Shown one piece after another: positions 45,361 through 53,520 of a stretch of DNA of 64,000 bases (the first letter of the stretch is position 1; every line of letters begins with the position of its first letter). The notes under the pieces are model-generated. The model saw only the letters and a program-made list of their open reading frames with translations, did not search any database and was not told where the DNA came from. This stretch comes from an uncultured Selenomonas sp. (GTDB taxonomy: Bacteria > Bacillota > Negativicutes > Selenomonadales > Selenomonadaceae). The DNA lies in assembly GCA_902780535.1 (NCBI GenBank), contig CACZFT010000003.1, forward strand, positions 86,548 to 150,547. Reading direction: 5' to 3'. The translations under genes were made by a program, and so were the position numbers.

Positions 45361-46071
45361 TCAGCGGATGCTGACGGAGCGGAACACGCTCCGGTCGCCG
45401 CGATGATGCGACATGGAATACTCGAACGGACGCCCGTCATCGAGGAATGCGACCTGCACGACTTCCAGAATCGGCAGGACGCCCTTGATGTCGAGCTCTT
45501 TTTTTTCATCCTCCGTCGGCAGGACGGCACGGACGGTGCGGTGCGCAGACTGAATCTTGAGCTTGAGGTCGCCCTCGATGTAGCTGTAGATTGAGTTCTC
45601 GAGCACCTGGCGCTTGATGCCGGGAATCAGCTGGATCGGCATCTGCGTGTACTCCACGACGATGGGCTTGCCATCGCAGAAACGCACGCGGATGATGTCG
45701 TAGATGAAATCCTCGACGCTCATCTGGAGCTTTGCTGCGACCTCAGACTCGGGATGGACGATGTCGAACTTCACGACTTTCGTTGAGACATCATGCCCCT
45801 TGAACGTCGCCGCGAAGCCATTGAACTGGTTCGCCATGCTGAGCTCTTTGACGTCCTGGTCTTCGAGCGACTTGACGAACGTGCCCGAGCCGCGGCGCTT
45901 GACGACGAGCCCCTGCTTGACGAGCTCGTCGACGGCGCGCTTGATCGTAATGCGGCTGACATCATACTGCTCGCACATTTCTTTTTCGAGCGCGAGCTGC
46001 TGGCCTGGCGAATAGACACCGTTCATGATATTTTGACGAAGTTCATTTGCTATCGCTTCGTATTTTAACAT
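45361..46071 (-). CDS. GntR/HutC-family regulator of the beta-glucoside PTS operon
   Basis: The 236 residues have an N-terminal winged helix (EAIANELRQNIMNGVYSPGQQL, DVSRITIKRAVDELVKQG) and a C-terminal UTRA sensor domain (IRVRFCDGKPIVVEYTQMP, FEYSMSHHRGDR), as in regulators of sugar-phosphate uptake. The ATG at 46071 follows GAAGG at 8 nt. It lies downstream of the PTS/GH1 genes and has its own promoter with a palindrome inside. The effector is probably a phosphorylated disaccharide. Confidence 0.9.
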   Translation of the reverse strand: MLKYEAIANELRQNIMNGVYSPGQQLALEKEMCEQYDVSRITIKRAVDELVKQGLVVKRRGSGTFVKSLEDQDVKELSMANQFNGFAATFKGHDVSTKVVKFDIVHPESEVAAKLQMSVEDFIYDIIRVRFCDGKPIVVEYTQMPIQLIPGIKRQVLENSIYSYIEGDLKLKIQSAHRTVRAVLPTEDEKKELDIKGVLPILEVVQVAFLDDGRPFEYSMSHHRGDRSVFRSVSIR

Positions 46072-46106
46072 GCACGTACCTTCTTTCGGATTCAATATCA
46101 TCCCCT

Positions 46107-46129
46107 ATTATACATGGAACCTGTATAAA
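46107..46129. promoter_or_regulatory. Palindromic operator in the gntR promoter
   Basis: TTATACA (46108-46114), 7-nt spacer and TGTATAA (46122-46128) form a perfect inverted repeat. A TATAAT -10 (46107-46112, minus strand) is embedded in one arm, suggesting autoregulation. Confidence 0.7.
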
Positions 46130-46167
46130 TTACCATTCAGCGTTTGTTATGATTCAGGAAATTATGT

Positions 46168-47565
46168 TCAAAATCCATGGTTGGCGATGACATCGTGCAT
46201 CCAATAGCCCGACTTCTTGATGGTCTTCTGCTGCGTCACGAGGTCGAGCGCGATGAGGCCGTAGCGGTTCTTGTAGGCATTCGACCAAGACCAGCAGTCA
46301 ATCGGTGTCCAGAGATGGTAACCGAAGCAGTTCGAACCTTCCTGCATGGCCTTGTGCAGCCAGCCGAGATGTTCCTTGATGAAGTCGATGCGATAGTCGT
46401 CCTCGATGAAGCCGTCCTTGTTGCGATACTTCTCCTCGCCCTCGACGCCCATGCCGTTCTCGGAGATGTACCACGGGATGTTGCCGAGCTTGTCGCGCAC
46501 ATTGATGGCGATGTCGTAGATGGCCTTCGGGTAGATTTCCCAGCCGCGGTACGGGTTCATGCGGCGGCCCGGCATCTCGTAGTTCTCGAAATGCTTCTCG
46601 GGCAGCCAGCCGCGGCTCTCGTCAAACGGCGTCTCGCGCTGTTTGGCACGGAACGGCTGGTAGTAGTTGATGCCGAGGAAGTCAACCGTGTTGTTCTTGA
46701 TGATCTTGAGCTCTTCCGGCGTCGATGTCCAGAGCACGCCGTCCTTCTCAAGCTGGTCGACAAGGCTCTTCGTGAACGTGCCATGCACGGCCGGATCGAG
46801 GAACGAATTGTTCTTGTAATCTTCTGCGAATTTCGCCGCCGCGATGTCTTCAGGGCTGTCCGAGCGTGGATAGGCCGGCGTGAGGTTCAGCACGATGCCG
46901 ATGCGGCCGCCGAGCTTCGGGCAGTCCGTCTCGCGGAACGCCTGGATGGCCTTCGCCGAGGCGAGGTTCAGGTTGTAGAGCACCTGGCAGGCCTTCTTGC
47001 CATCGACGAGCTTCGGATAATGGAACTCGTAGAGATATTCGCCCTCGACGACGACCATCGGCTCGTTGAACGTGACCCAGTCCTTCACGCGGTCGCCGAA
47101 GAGCTCGAAGCAGCGCTTCGCAAACAGCGCGAAGAGATCGACGACATGCTTCGACGTCCAGCCGCCATACCGCTCATAGAGCTCGATGGGCAGGTCGAAG
47201 TGATGAAGGTTCAGGATGGGGCGGATGCCCTGCTGCAGGAATTCATCGATGACATCGTTGTAGAAGCGGACGCCATCCGGATCGGTCTCGCCCGTCTCGA
47301 AGTCCTTGATGAGGCGCGTCCACTGGATGGACGTGCGCACGGAGTTCAGGCCGACTTTCTTCATCAGCGCGATGTCGCGGCGGTAGTCATTGTAGAAATT
47401 CGACGCGACATTCGGCCCGACACCATCAAAGAACGCCTGCGGCTCCGTATCGAACCAGTAATCGAAGACGCTGCGGTGCGCCTTGTGGAAGCGGCCTTCC
47501 GACTGGGGTCCCGACGTCGCGGCGCCCCACCAGAAGTCCTTCGGAAATTCATGTTCGACGCTCAT
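46168..47565 (-). CDS. 6-phospho-beta-glucosidase, GH1
   Basis: Splits phosphorylated beta-glucosides (for example cellobiose-6-phosphate) brought in by the PTS. The 465-residue barrel has FPKDFWWGAATS at the start, acid/base Glu in TFNEP (about 166) and nucleophile in YISENG (about 368). No signal peptide. The ATG at 47565 follows GGAGGAAG and overlaps the IIA stop (ATGA); the longer frame to 47715 lies inside IIA. Phospho-specificity is inferred from the PTS linkage. Confidence 0.9.
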   Translation of the reverse strand: MSVEHEFPKDFWWGAATSGPQSEGRFHKAHRSVFDYWFDTEPQAFFDGVGPNVASNFYNDYRRDIALMKKVGLNSVRTSIQWTRLIKDFETGETDPDGVRFYNDVIDEFLQQGIRPILNLHHFDLPIELYERYGGWTSKHVVDLFALFAKRCFELFGDRVKDWVTFNEPMVVVEGEYLYEFHYPKLVDGKKACQVLYNLNLASAKAIQAFRETDCPKLGGRIGIVLNLTPAYPRSDSPEDIAAAKFAEDYKNNSFLDPAVHGTFTKSLVDQLEKDGVLWTSTPEELKIIKNNTVDFLGINYYQPFRAKQRETPFDESRGWLPEKHFENYEMPGRRMNPYRGWEIYPKAIYDIAINVRDKLGNIPWYISENGMGVEGEEKYRNKDGFIEDDYRIDFIKEHLGWLHKAMQEGSNCFGYHLWTPIDCWSWSNAYKNRYGLIALDLVTQQKTIKKSGYWMHDVIANHGF

Positions 47566-47906
47566 GCATCTTCCTCCGCTTTTCCATTCTTGTCTTTCAG
47601 CGCGGCGTACATCTCGACCATGAGGTTCGCCATGTCGCGCACGGCGAGTGCCGTCATGAAGTGATCCTGCGCATGAATGAGCAGAATCGATTTCTCGACG
47701 GGATGGCCGTCGCATTCGGCCGACATCATGGCTGTCTGGATGTCATGCGCCTCGCCGATTTCCTTGCCGCCTGCCTCGATTTTCTTCTTCGCAGCTTCAA
47801 TGTCACCTGTTTTCAGCATCTCGCGCACGGCCTCGATGACCATCGAGCGGCCCGTGCCCGAATGAAGAATCAGCTGCATCGACTGTTCTACCGTTTTTTC
47901 ATCCAT
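47562..47906 (-). CDS. PTS lactose/cellobiose-type IIA
   Basis: Phosphoryl carrier of 114 residues, three-helix type. The phosphorylated His is in LLIHAQDHFMT (His78, with His82). The ATG at 47906 follows GGAGGAAG. It starts one base after the IIC stop and overlaps the GH1 gene. Confidence 0.93.
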   Translation of the reverse strand: MDEKTVEQSMQLILHSGTGRSMVIEAVREMLKTGDIEAAKKKIEAGGKEIGEAHDIQTAMMSAECDGHPVEKSILLIHAQDHFMTALAVRDMANLMVEMYAALKDKNGKAEEDA

Positions 47907-47907
47907 G

Positions 47908-49254
47908 TCAGGCTTCCTCCTCTGCTTCTTCATCCTTGATCTTGTTCGACGCGATGACGAACGGTGCATAGATGCAGATGTCCATCAGCAGCCAGACAAC
48001 CTGCAGCAGGCCGCCGGCAATCGAGCCGGTGCCGATCGTCGCGCCAAAGAACAGCGGCATCGTCCACGGTACCACGTACTTGAAGATTGGCACGATGCCG
48101 GCCGAAATCGCGAGCCAGCCGACGACGGTGTTCGCGAGCGGAGCGAGGATGTACGGAATCAGGAGAATCGGGTTCAGGACAATCGGAAGGCCGAAGGCAA
48201 TCGGCTCCTGGATGTTGAAGAGCATGGCCGGAGCACCGAGCTTCGCGACGGCGCGCCAGCTGTCTTTCTTCGAGAAGATGAAGATGGCGATGACGAGGCC
48301 CATGATGTGCATGAGGCCTGCTTCAAAGAAGCCGTTCGAGAAGATATACGCTGCATCGCCCGCCTGGTTTGCGAGCTGTGCCGGCATGTAGACCATGTTC
48401 TGGATGGCCGCCGTAACGTTGTGGCCATGGATGCCGAACCACCAGAAGAACCAGACGATGAACTGATAGAGAAGCGAGAAGCCGAGGCCCTGCGAGAAGC
48501 CCATGAGCGGAGCCTGGATGATGGCATAGATGAGGTCGTTGAGCGCTGCCTTGCCCATGAACTGGCAGTTCGAAAGGATCGTCGAGAAAACCGTGAAAAC
48601 CGTCAGCGTCACGAAAACCGGAATGAGGACAGCGAACGACTGCGAGACTGCCGGTGGCACCGTCTCCGGCATCTTGATGCGGATCTTCTCATTCTTTGAG
48701 AGCTTGACGAAGATCCACGAAGCGACCGTCGCGACGATGATGGATGTCAGCACGGCCTTGTTGCCGAAATAATCAAGGCTGAATGCGCCCATCTTGTCGC
48801 CGGCCTTGCCGATGACCTGCTGCGGCGTCACGATGATGAACGCGCCGATGGCCGTCAGGGCCGTCGAGAACTTGTCGCCGCCCCAAATGCCGCCGAGGCG
48901 GTAGGAGAACGCCGCGACGAGCATGAACGAGAAAATGCCGAAGCCAACGGTGACGACATTGTTGCAGAGACCCTGATACATCTGCATCGTGCCGACAAAG
49001 CTCGATGCCTTGTACGCATCGCTCTTCGGATCGAGGCCCGTGAACGTTTGGCCGAGGCCGAGGCCGTCTGCGCCCATGATCGTGCCCCACGGATCGAGCA
49101 CAACCCATTCAATGATGCCGAAGAACGAGCCGACGATGATGAACGGCAGCAGCATCGAGAACGCGTCACGCATGGCCAGCAGGTACTTGTTGCTGGAAAT
49201 CTTGCCGGCCAGCGGCATCATGACGTGTTCAAAACTTTCCACGATGGAATTCAT
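47908..49254 (-). CDS. PTS cellobiose-type IIC permease
   Basis: Membrane component of 448 residues with about ten helices. Family blocks include MRDAFSMLLPFIIVGS and MLFNIQEPIAFGLPIVLNP, the latter carrying the conserved sugar-site Glu. The ribosome site GAGGGGGAAG lies about 10 nt before the ATG. Substrate is a beta-glucoside disaccharide by family; mannobiose cannot be excluded, as the neighbouring locus makes it. Confidence 0.93.
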   Translation of the reverse strand: MNSIVESFEHVMMPLAGKISSNKYLLAMRDAFSMLLPFIIVGSFFGIIEWVVLDPWGTIMGADGLGLGQTFTGLDPKSDAYKASSFVGTMQMYQGLCNNVVTVGFGIFSFMLVAAFSYRLGGIWGGDKFSTALTAIGAFIIVTPQQVIGKAGDKMGAFSLDYFGNKAVLTSIIVATVASWIFVKLSKNEKIRIKMPETVPPAVSQSFAVLIPVFVTLTVFTVFSTILSNCQFMGKAALNDLIYAIIQAPLMGFSQGLGFSLLYQFIVWFFWWFGIHGHNVTAAIQNMVYMPAQLANQAGDAAYIFSNGFFEAGLMHIMGLVIAIFIFSKKDSWRAVAKLGAPAMLFNIQEPIAFGLPIVLNPILLIPYILAPLANTVVGWLAISAGIVPIFKYVVPWTMPLFFGATIGTGSIAGGLLQVVWLLMDICIYAPFVIASNKIKDEEAEEEA

Positions 49255-49309
49255 TTTTTGTCTTCCCCCTCATTAATATATGGATGCTATTTACCTGACG
49301 GCAAATGGC

Positions 49310-49349
49310 TAAGATATCCCTAAGCGCTAAAGCGCCAAGGGCTATCTTA
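49310..49349 (-). other. Intercistronic hairpin between IIB and IIC
   Basis: TAAGAT...ATCTTA arms with inner CCCT/AGGG and GCGC/GCGC pairs give one long, slightly bulged stem. It begins just after the IIB stop and has no T-run. It may be an RNA-processing or stabilising element that sets IIB and IIC levels apart. Confidence 0.6.
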
Positions 49350-49658
49350 TCAAGCCTTGCCGGTCATCTTCAAAGCCTTGTCAAGCACCTTGTCGCCGCG
49401 AATCATGCCGTAGTCGCGCATGTCGATGACATCGACCGGGCATTTGTCACCAACGACCTTCTTGACGTCGCCGAGCATGTGGCGAATCTGGGGGCCGAGC
49501 AGCACGCAGTCGACCGTATCAACATGCTCGTCGAGGACTTCGACCGAGAACGCCTCGATATGGACGTCGTCGAGCGACTTCTTTGCAGCTGCTTCCTGCA
49601 TCTTCTTGACGAGGATCGAGGTGGACATGCCAGCGTTGCAAACGAGATAGATGTTCAT
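49350..49658 (-). CDS. PTS cellobiose-type IIB
   Basis: The 102-residue phosphocarrier begins MNIYLVCNAGMSTSIL; Cys7 is the phosphorylated residue. It is the first gene of the PTS operon, 100 nt after a perfect promoter, with an AGGAGG before the ATG. Confidence 0.94.
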   Translation of the reverse strand: MNIYLVCNAGMSTSILVKKMQEAAAKKSLDDVHIEAFSVEVLDEHVDTVDCVLLGPQIRHMLGDVKKVVGDKCPVDVIDMRDYGMIRGDKVLDKALKMTGKA

Positions 49659-49759
49659 GATGAGTTCCTCCTGTTTTGATGTGATTGAAATATGATGGAA
49701 TCTGTCCCGAAATGTGTTCGACTGCTTCGCATTCAGGACATCTCTTGTTTACAGTGCTT

Positions 49760-49788
49760 ATTATATTCTATTGGTCATATTTTGTCAA
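49760..49788 (-). promoter_or_regulatory. Promoter of the PTS operon
   Basis: Perfect TTGACA (49783-49788), 17-nt spacer and TATAAT (49760-49765), minus strand. Confidence 0.9.
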
Positions 49789-49801
49789 TAAAAGATATGA
49801 C
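49774..49801. promoter_or_regulatory. Inverted repeat GTCATAT-N14-ATATGAC around the PTS -35
   Basis: Arms at 49774-49780 and 49795-49801 enclose the whole -35 hexamer. Placement suits a repressor site. Confidence 0.5.
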
Positions 49802-49824
49802 AAATTTTGAAAAAGTTTTCTCTG

Positions 49825-49842
49825 TGTCATTTCAAAATGACA
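49825..49842. promoter_or_regulatory. 18-bp palindrome between the divergent promoters
   Basis: TGTCATTT-CA-AAATGACA has perfect 8-bp arms. It lies 11 nt before the -35 of the porin promoter and shares the GTCAT core with the repeat at 49774-49801. Confidence 0.6.
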
Positions 49843-49852
49843 TAATCTATAC

Positions 49853-49881
49853 TTGACAATGTTCGGTGAAAAGTGTATGAT
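49853..49881 (+). promoter_or_regulatory. Promoter of the second SLH porin
   Basis: TTGACA (49853-49858), 17-nt spacer, TATGAT (49876-49881). A long 5' leader of about 110 nt follows. Confidence 0.85.
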
Positions 49882-49998
49882 TTTATCAGATAAGAAATTG
49901 TTATTCCAAATTCCTTATCATTCGTTCTTATAGAAGCACGAAACAATGGACAGTGCTTCTGGACAGATTTTGTGGATTCATTATTGGAGGGAAACAGT

Positions 49999-51285
49999 AT
50001 GATGAAGAAACACGTCCTTGCTGCTGCCGTCTCGGCGCTCGTCGGCGTCATCGAAGGTTACGGCGATGGCACGTTCCAGGGCAGCAAGAACATCACGCGC
50101 TACGAAATGGCACAGATGGTCGCAAAGGCCATGGCGAAAAACGACGTCTCAGCAGCAGACAAGGCGATGATCGACAAGCTGGCGGCAGAGTTCGCGGATG
50201 AACTCAACAACCTCGGCGTCCGTGTCGCCAACCTCGAGAAGCATGCCGACAACGTCAAGTGGAGCGGCGTCTTCGCACAGAAGGCGATGGAAGGCAACCA
50301 CGAAAATTCGACCTGGTGGGAGAAAGAACTCTTCCTCAACGTCGATGGCCAGGTCAACGACGACTGGAAAGTCCATGCCGGCATCGATACGAAGTGGGGC
50401 ACGAACGACAAGGGCTTCAATGGTGAGGAAGAATTCTCCGATGCCTACGGTGCGAGCAACCACAAGGTCTCGAACATGCTCTACCATGTCTACGCGCAGG
50501 GCCCGCTTTTCAAGGGTTCGAACTTCACGTTCGGTCTCTTCACGCCGGGCCTCCAGAGCGGCTATGTCGGCAATGCGCGCGTGAAAGGCGCCGAGCTCGA
50601 CTACAAGGTCGGCAAGACGTCGATCAAAGCGTATGGCGGCCGTGTCAATGAAAAAGTCGGCGACCTCTCCTCGAACTGGTCCGGCTACTTCCGTCGTGGC
50701 GGCGGCATTGGCGATTACAAGACCGGCCAGGACACAGAGACAGGATTCGATGACCGCGGCCTCTATGCCTGGGGCGCGTCCGTCGAACATGCGTTCACGG
50801 ATAAGACGGCTGCCGGTCTCGGCTACTATCAGCTTAAGCATTCTTATGCCTATGACAACGGCTCCAGCAGCCTCGGTCTCTGGGCCGTCGATTTCCGCCA
50901 GAACCTCGCGAAGAACCTCGACCTCACGGCGTTCTATTCGCATGGCAACCAGCATTTCCAGAACAAGGCCTACGATATCAGGCTCACGTACAACGGCAGC
51001 CCGTGGGGCAGCAAGCCCTGGGGCGCAGCGCTCGGCTATCGCTATCTCGGCTCCGATGCCCTCATCATGTCGAGCGTTGTCAATGGTTCCGAAAAGCCAG
51101 GCATGAAGGGTCTCGAAGCGCAGCTCTGGTTCCATCTCGCCAAGAACATCCAGCTCCAGAACTACTTCTTCAACGGCAGCCCGATCGACTCGTTCTATAA
51201 TGACAGCAACAACGGCGCGATTTCTGGTTCCCGCCAGAACTACCATCGCACAGCGTACTTCTCGAGCCTGATTTTCGCATTCTAA
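49999..51285 (+). CDS. SLH-type outer-membrane porin with a truncated N-terminus
   Basis: The 428-residue protein is a paralogue of the 29.4-31.1 kb porin: same coiled segment (VRVANLEKHADNVKWSG), beta-rich body and aromatic C-terminus (SLIFAF). It starts MMKKHVLAAAVSALVG and runs straight into VIEGYGDGTFQGSKNITRYEMAQM. The end of the signal peptide, its cleavage site and the first half of the SLH motif (about 30-35 residues, present in the paralogue as ...ASAAQNPFSDVPRDHWAYDAV) are missing, in frame. Promoter and GGAGG site are intact. Export and anchoring are doubtful as written. Confidence 0.85.
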   Translation: MMKKHVLAAAVSALVGVIEGYGDGTFQGSKNITRYEMAQMVAKAMAKNDVSAADKAMIDKLAAEFADELNNLGVRVANLEKHADNVKWSGVFAQKAMEGNHENSTWWEKELFLNVDGQVNDDWKVHAGIDTKWGTNDKGFNGEEEFSDAYGASNHKVSNMLYHVYAQGPLFKGSNFTFGLFTPGLQSGYVGNARVKGAELDYKVGKTSIKAYGGRVNEKVGDLSSNWSGYFRRGGGIGDYKTGQDTETGFDDRGLYAWGASVEHAFTDKTAAGLGYYQLKHSYAYDNGSSSLGLWAVDFRQNLAKNLDLTAFYSHGNQHFQNKAYDIRLTYNGSPWGSKPWGAALGYRYLGSDALIMSSVVNGSEKPGMKGLEAQLWFHLAKNIQLQNYFFNGSPIDSFYNDSNNGAISGSRQNYHRTAYFSSLIFAF

Positions 51286-51427
51286 GATTCCAAAATAGAA
51301 TATATCTTTCATTGGCAAACGTCGCATGAAATGATATATTATAGATGTTCGGAGGTTCCCCTCTCGGACATAATAACAACCCCTTTTCCCCAAATACCCA
51401 CATACCCAAGTCCTAAAATTCTAACAG

Positions 51428-51463
51428 AGCGGCCCGATGCTTTCCCCTGAGCATCGGGCCGCT
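51428..51463 (+). terminator. Strong hairpin terminator after the porin
   Basis: A perfect 14-bp stem (51428-51441 with 51450-51463) and 8-nt loop, followed by TTTCCGTTTG. It is 140 nt after the porin stop; the interval holds a smaller G/C-rich repeat (51351-51368) and no gene. Confidence 0.75.
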
Positions 51464-51500
51464 TTCCGTTTGCCCTGTTGTCTGCCCTGTTGAAAGCAGG

Positions 51501-51532
51501 CATGAAAAAAGCTCCCCATGAAAAAAGCTCCC
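51501..51532. repeat. Tandem 16-bp direct repeat at the manA terminator
   Basis: CATGAAAAAAGCTCCC occurs twice head-to-tail (51501-51516 and 51517-51532). The second copy is part of the manA terminator. Confidence 0.85.
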
Positions 51533-51545
51533 TCGGAAGGGAGCT
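51521..51545 (-). terminator. Terminator of the kinase-manA operon
   Basis: AGCTCCCT/AGGGAGCT stem (51526-51545) with a 4-nt loop, followed on the minus strand by TTTTTT. Confidence 0.9.
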
Positions 51546-51559
51546 GGAGAGATGGCGGA

Positions 51560-52528
51560 TCAGAGCTTGCTGAGGATGAGGTCGCCTTCGCCTTTCAGCG
51601 TGTACTTGCCGAGGCCGGCCGGCAGGAAGGCCGTCTCGCCTTTCTGGTACGTGACCTCGTCGTCCCCTGCCGCGAGTTCGAGTTTGCCCGAGAGCACGGT
51701 GAAGCTCTGGAAACTGTCATCGCCGCAGAAGAGATGCGCCTTGCCGTCGATGGCGACATGATACGTCGTGAAGTATTCGCACGAAGCGAGCAGGCGCGCC
51801 TTTGCTCCCGCGAAGATGTCCATGTCCGTCGTCATCGCAGGATGTGCTTTCGGCGGTTCGAGATTCGTGACGTCGAGCGCCTTTGCGACGTGGAGCTCGC
51901 GCGGCTTGCCGTCCTTGCCGACGCGGCCGTAATCGTAGATGCGGTACGTCGTATTTGAATTCTGCTGGATCTCGCAAATCAGGATGCCCTTGCCGATGGC
52001 ATGGAGCGTGCCGCTGTCGATGAAGAAGACATCGCCCTTGTGGACGGGCACGCGACTCACGACGTCGAGCAGCGTGTTGTCCTGGATCCGGCGCTCGAAT
52101 TCTTCCTTGCTGATCTTGTCCTTGAAGCCGTAGAGCAGGCTCGCGCCGGGCTCGCAGTCGACGATGTACCACATCTCCGTCTTGCCATACTCGCCTTCGA
52201 CGCGCTGCGCATATTCGTTGTCAGGATGTACCTGCACCGAGAGGTTGCCGCGCGCATCGATGAGCTTGATCAGCAGCGGGAAATACGGGAATTTCTCGAC
52301 ATGCGTGCCGAGCACATCCTTCTTCTGCGCGGCCAGCCAGTCTTCGAGCGTCTGGCCTTTCGCTTCGCCATTCGCGATGACACTCTTGCCGTCCTTGTGG
52401 CAGGCGAGCTCCCAACTCTCGGCGACGATGTCGAGGTCGGTCTTCTTGCCGTATTCTTCCTTGAGGCGCGTGCCGCCCCAGAGATAGTCCTTGAGCGGGG
52501 CGATGAGTTTCATGGGATAGAGCTTCAT
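51560..52528 (-). CDS. manA: Mannose-6-phosphate isomerase, class I
   Basis: Converts mannose-6-phosphate to fructose-6-phosphate. The 322-residue cupin enzyme shows the zinc-site blocks QVHPDNEYA, ESWELACH and GTLHAIGKG. The ATG at 52528 follows AAAGGA at 10 nt; the frame extends to 52555 without a ribosome site. It follows a sugar kinase, forming a two-gene mannose-entry operon that suits the mannan locus. Confidence 0.94.
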   Translation of the reverse strand: MKLYPMKLIAPLKDYLWGGTRLKEEYGKKTDLDIVAESWELACHKDGKSVIANGEAKGQTLEDWLAAQKKDVLGTHVEKFPYFPLLIKLIDARGNLSVQVHPDNEYAQRVEGEYGKTEMWYIVDCEPGASLLYGFKDKISKEEFERRIQDNTLLDVVSRVPVHKGDVFFIDSGTLHAIGKGILICEIQQNSNTTYRIYDYGRVGKDGKPRELHVAKALDVTNLEPPKAHPAMTTDMDIFAGAKARLLASCEYFTTYHVAIDGKAHLFCGDDSFQSFTVLSGKLELAAGDDEVTYQKGETAFLPAGLGKYTLKGEGDLILSKL

Positions 52529-52561
52529 TTTTCTGTCGTCCTTTCCATTTGTCATTTTTTG

Positions 52562-53419
52562 TCATTTCTTATTTGCTTCCAGCTTGTCGAGCAGGTTCCG
52601 CACAGCGCCGAGCAGGTTCGCGTCATTGCCATGCTGCGCGGCAGCGACGACGGGACGAACATGCGCGATTCCGACATCTTTGAGCAGCTGGTCGATCTTC
52701 TGCTGGATGGCTTCAGCAAAGCCCGGACGTTCGCTGACAGCGCCGCCGAGCACGATGACCTCGGGATCGATGGAATACTGGATGTTGTAGGCCGCACGCG
52801 CCAATGCTTCCTGCATGGCATCGACGGCATCCTGCGCGTCCATGTCGCCGCCCTCGGCGAGCGCAAAAGCTTTTTCGCCATCCATCTCGTCATGCGGCAT
52901 GCCCTTCGCATCGGCTACGGCTTCGGCGACGGCGCGTGTCGAGCCCGTCTCGCTGAGGATGCGGTGGTCCGCGCCGAGCACCATGAAGCCAAACTCGCCG
53001 CCATGGAGGTGCTTGCCGTGATGGATGCTCTTGTCCTTCACGACGGCGCCGCCGACGCCCGAGCCGATGACGAGGAACGCCATGTCATCATGGCCTTTGC
53101 CCGCACCGAGCCACGACTCGCCGAGCGCCGCGCAGTTTGCGTCGTTCTCCATCGCGACGGGCAGTTCGAGGCGCGCTTCGAGCTCCTGCCGCATCGGGAA
53201 GTCATGGATGTACGGGACGGCGCTCGCGCCGCCGATGACGCCCGTCACATCGTCCACGGCTCCGGGGAAGCTGAACGCCGCGCCCGAGAACACGTACTGC
53301 CCGGCAAATGACGCTGCAATCTCCCCGACCAACGCAAAGAAGCCGTCCCTCGTCTCAGGGGTCGGCTTCTTGTCCTTCGTGAGGATGGTTCCCGCTTCGT
53401 CGATGACGAGGATCTTCAT
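52562..53419 (-). CDS. ROK-family sugar kinase lacking its phosphate loop
   Basis: The 285-residue protein aligns with ROK kinases of the beta-glucoside/gluco-mannokinase type (catalytic Asp in AMENDANCAALGE, IGSGVGGAVV, GGEFGFM). The N-terminus reads MKILVIDEAGTILTKDKKP. In ROK enzymes a DIGGT-x-x-K phosphate loop and a strand of about 12-15 residues stand between the first strand (LVID) and the E-x-G-x-IL-x-K turn; here they are gone, in frame. Such a protein should not bind ATP normally. The promoter is intact; the ribosome site (AGCAGG) is weak. With manA it would supply phosphorylated mannose or glucose. Confidence 0.85.
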   Translation of the reverse strand: MKILVIDEAGTILTKDKKPTPETRDGFFALVGEIAASFAGQYVFSGAAFSFPGAVDDVTGVIGGASAVPYIHDFPMRQELEARLELPVAMENDANCAALGESWLGAGKGHDDMAFLVIGSGVGGAVVKDKSIHHGKHLHGGEFGFMVLGADHRILSETGSTRAVAEAVADAKGMPHDEMDGEKAFALAEGGDMDAQDAVDAMQEALARAAYNIQYSIDPEVIVLGGAVSERPGFAEAIQQKIDQLLKDVGIAHVRPVVAAAQHGNDANLLGAVRNLLDKLEANKK

Positions 53420-53466
53420 AGTATCAGCCTGCTTTCTAAAAGTCATATCTTTATTACGCTGATACC

Positions 53467-53495
53467 ATTATATATGTTTTTTTCGTGTTCTGCAA
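53467..53495 (-). promoter_or_regulatory. Promoter of the kinase-manA operon
   Basis: TTGCAG (53490-53495), 17-nt spacer and TATAAT (53467-53472), minus strand, 47 nt before the ATG. Confidence 0.8.
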
Positions 53496-53520
53496 GATAT
53501 TTTCTCGCTTCGCACACATC

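Larger units (their letters stand above)
49659..49998. other. 340-bp divergent control region between the PTS and the second porin
   Basis: No gene seen. It contains a minus-strand promoter, a plus-strand promoter and several GTCAT/ATGAC inverted repeats, listed separately. It is clearly more AT-rich than its surroundings. Confidence 0.8.
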
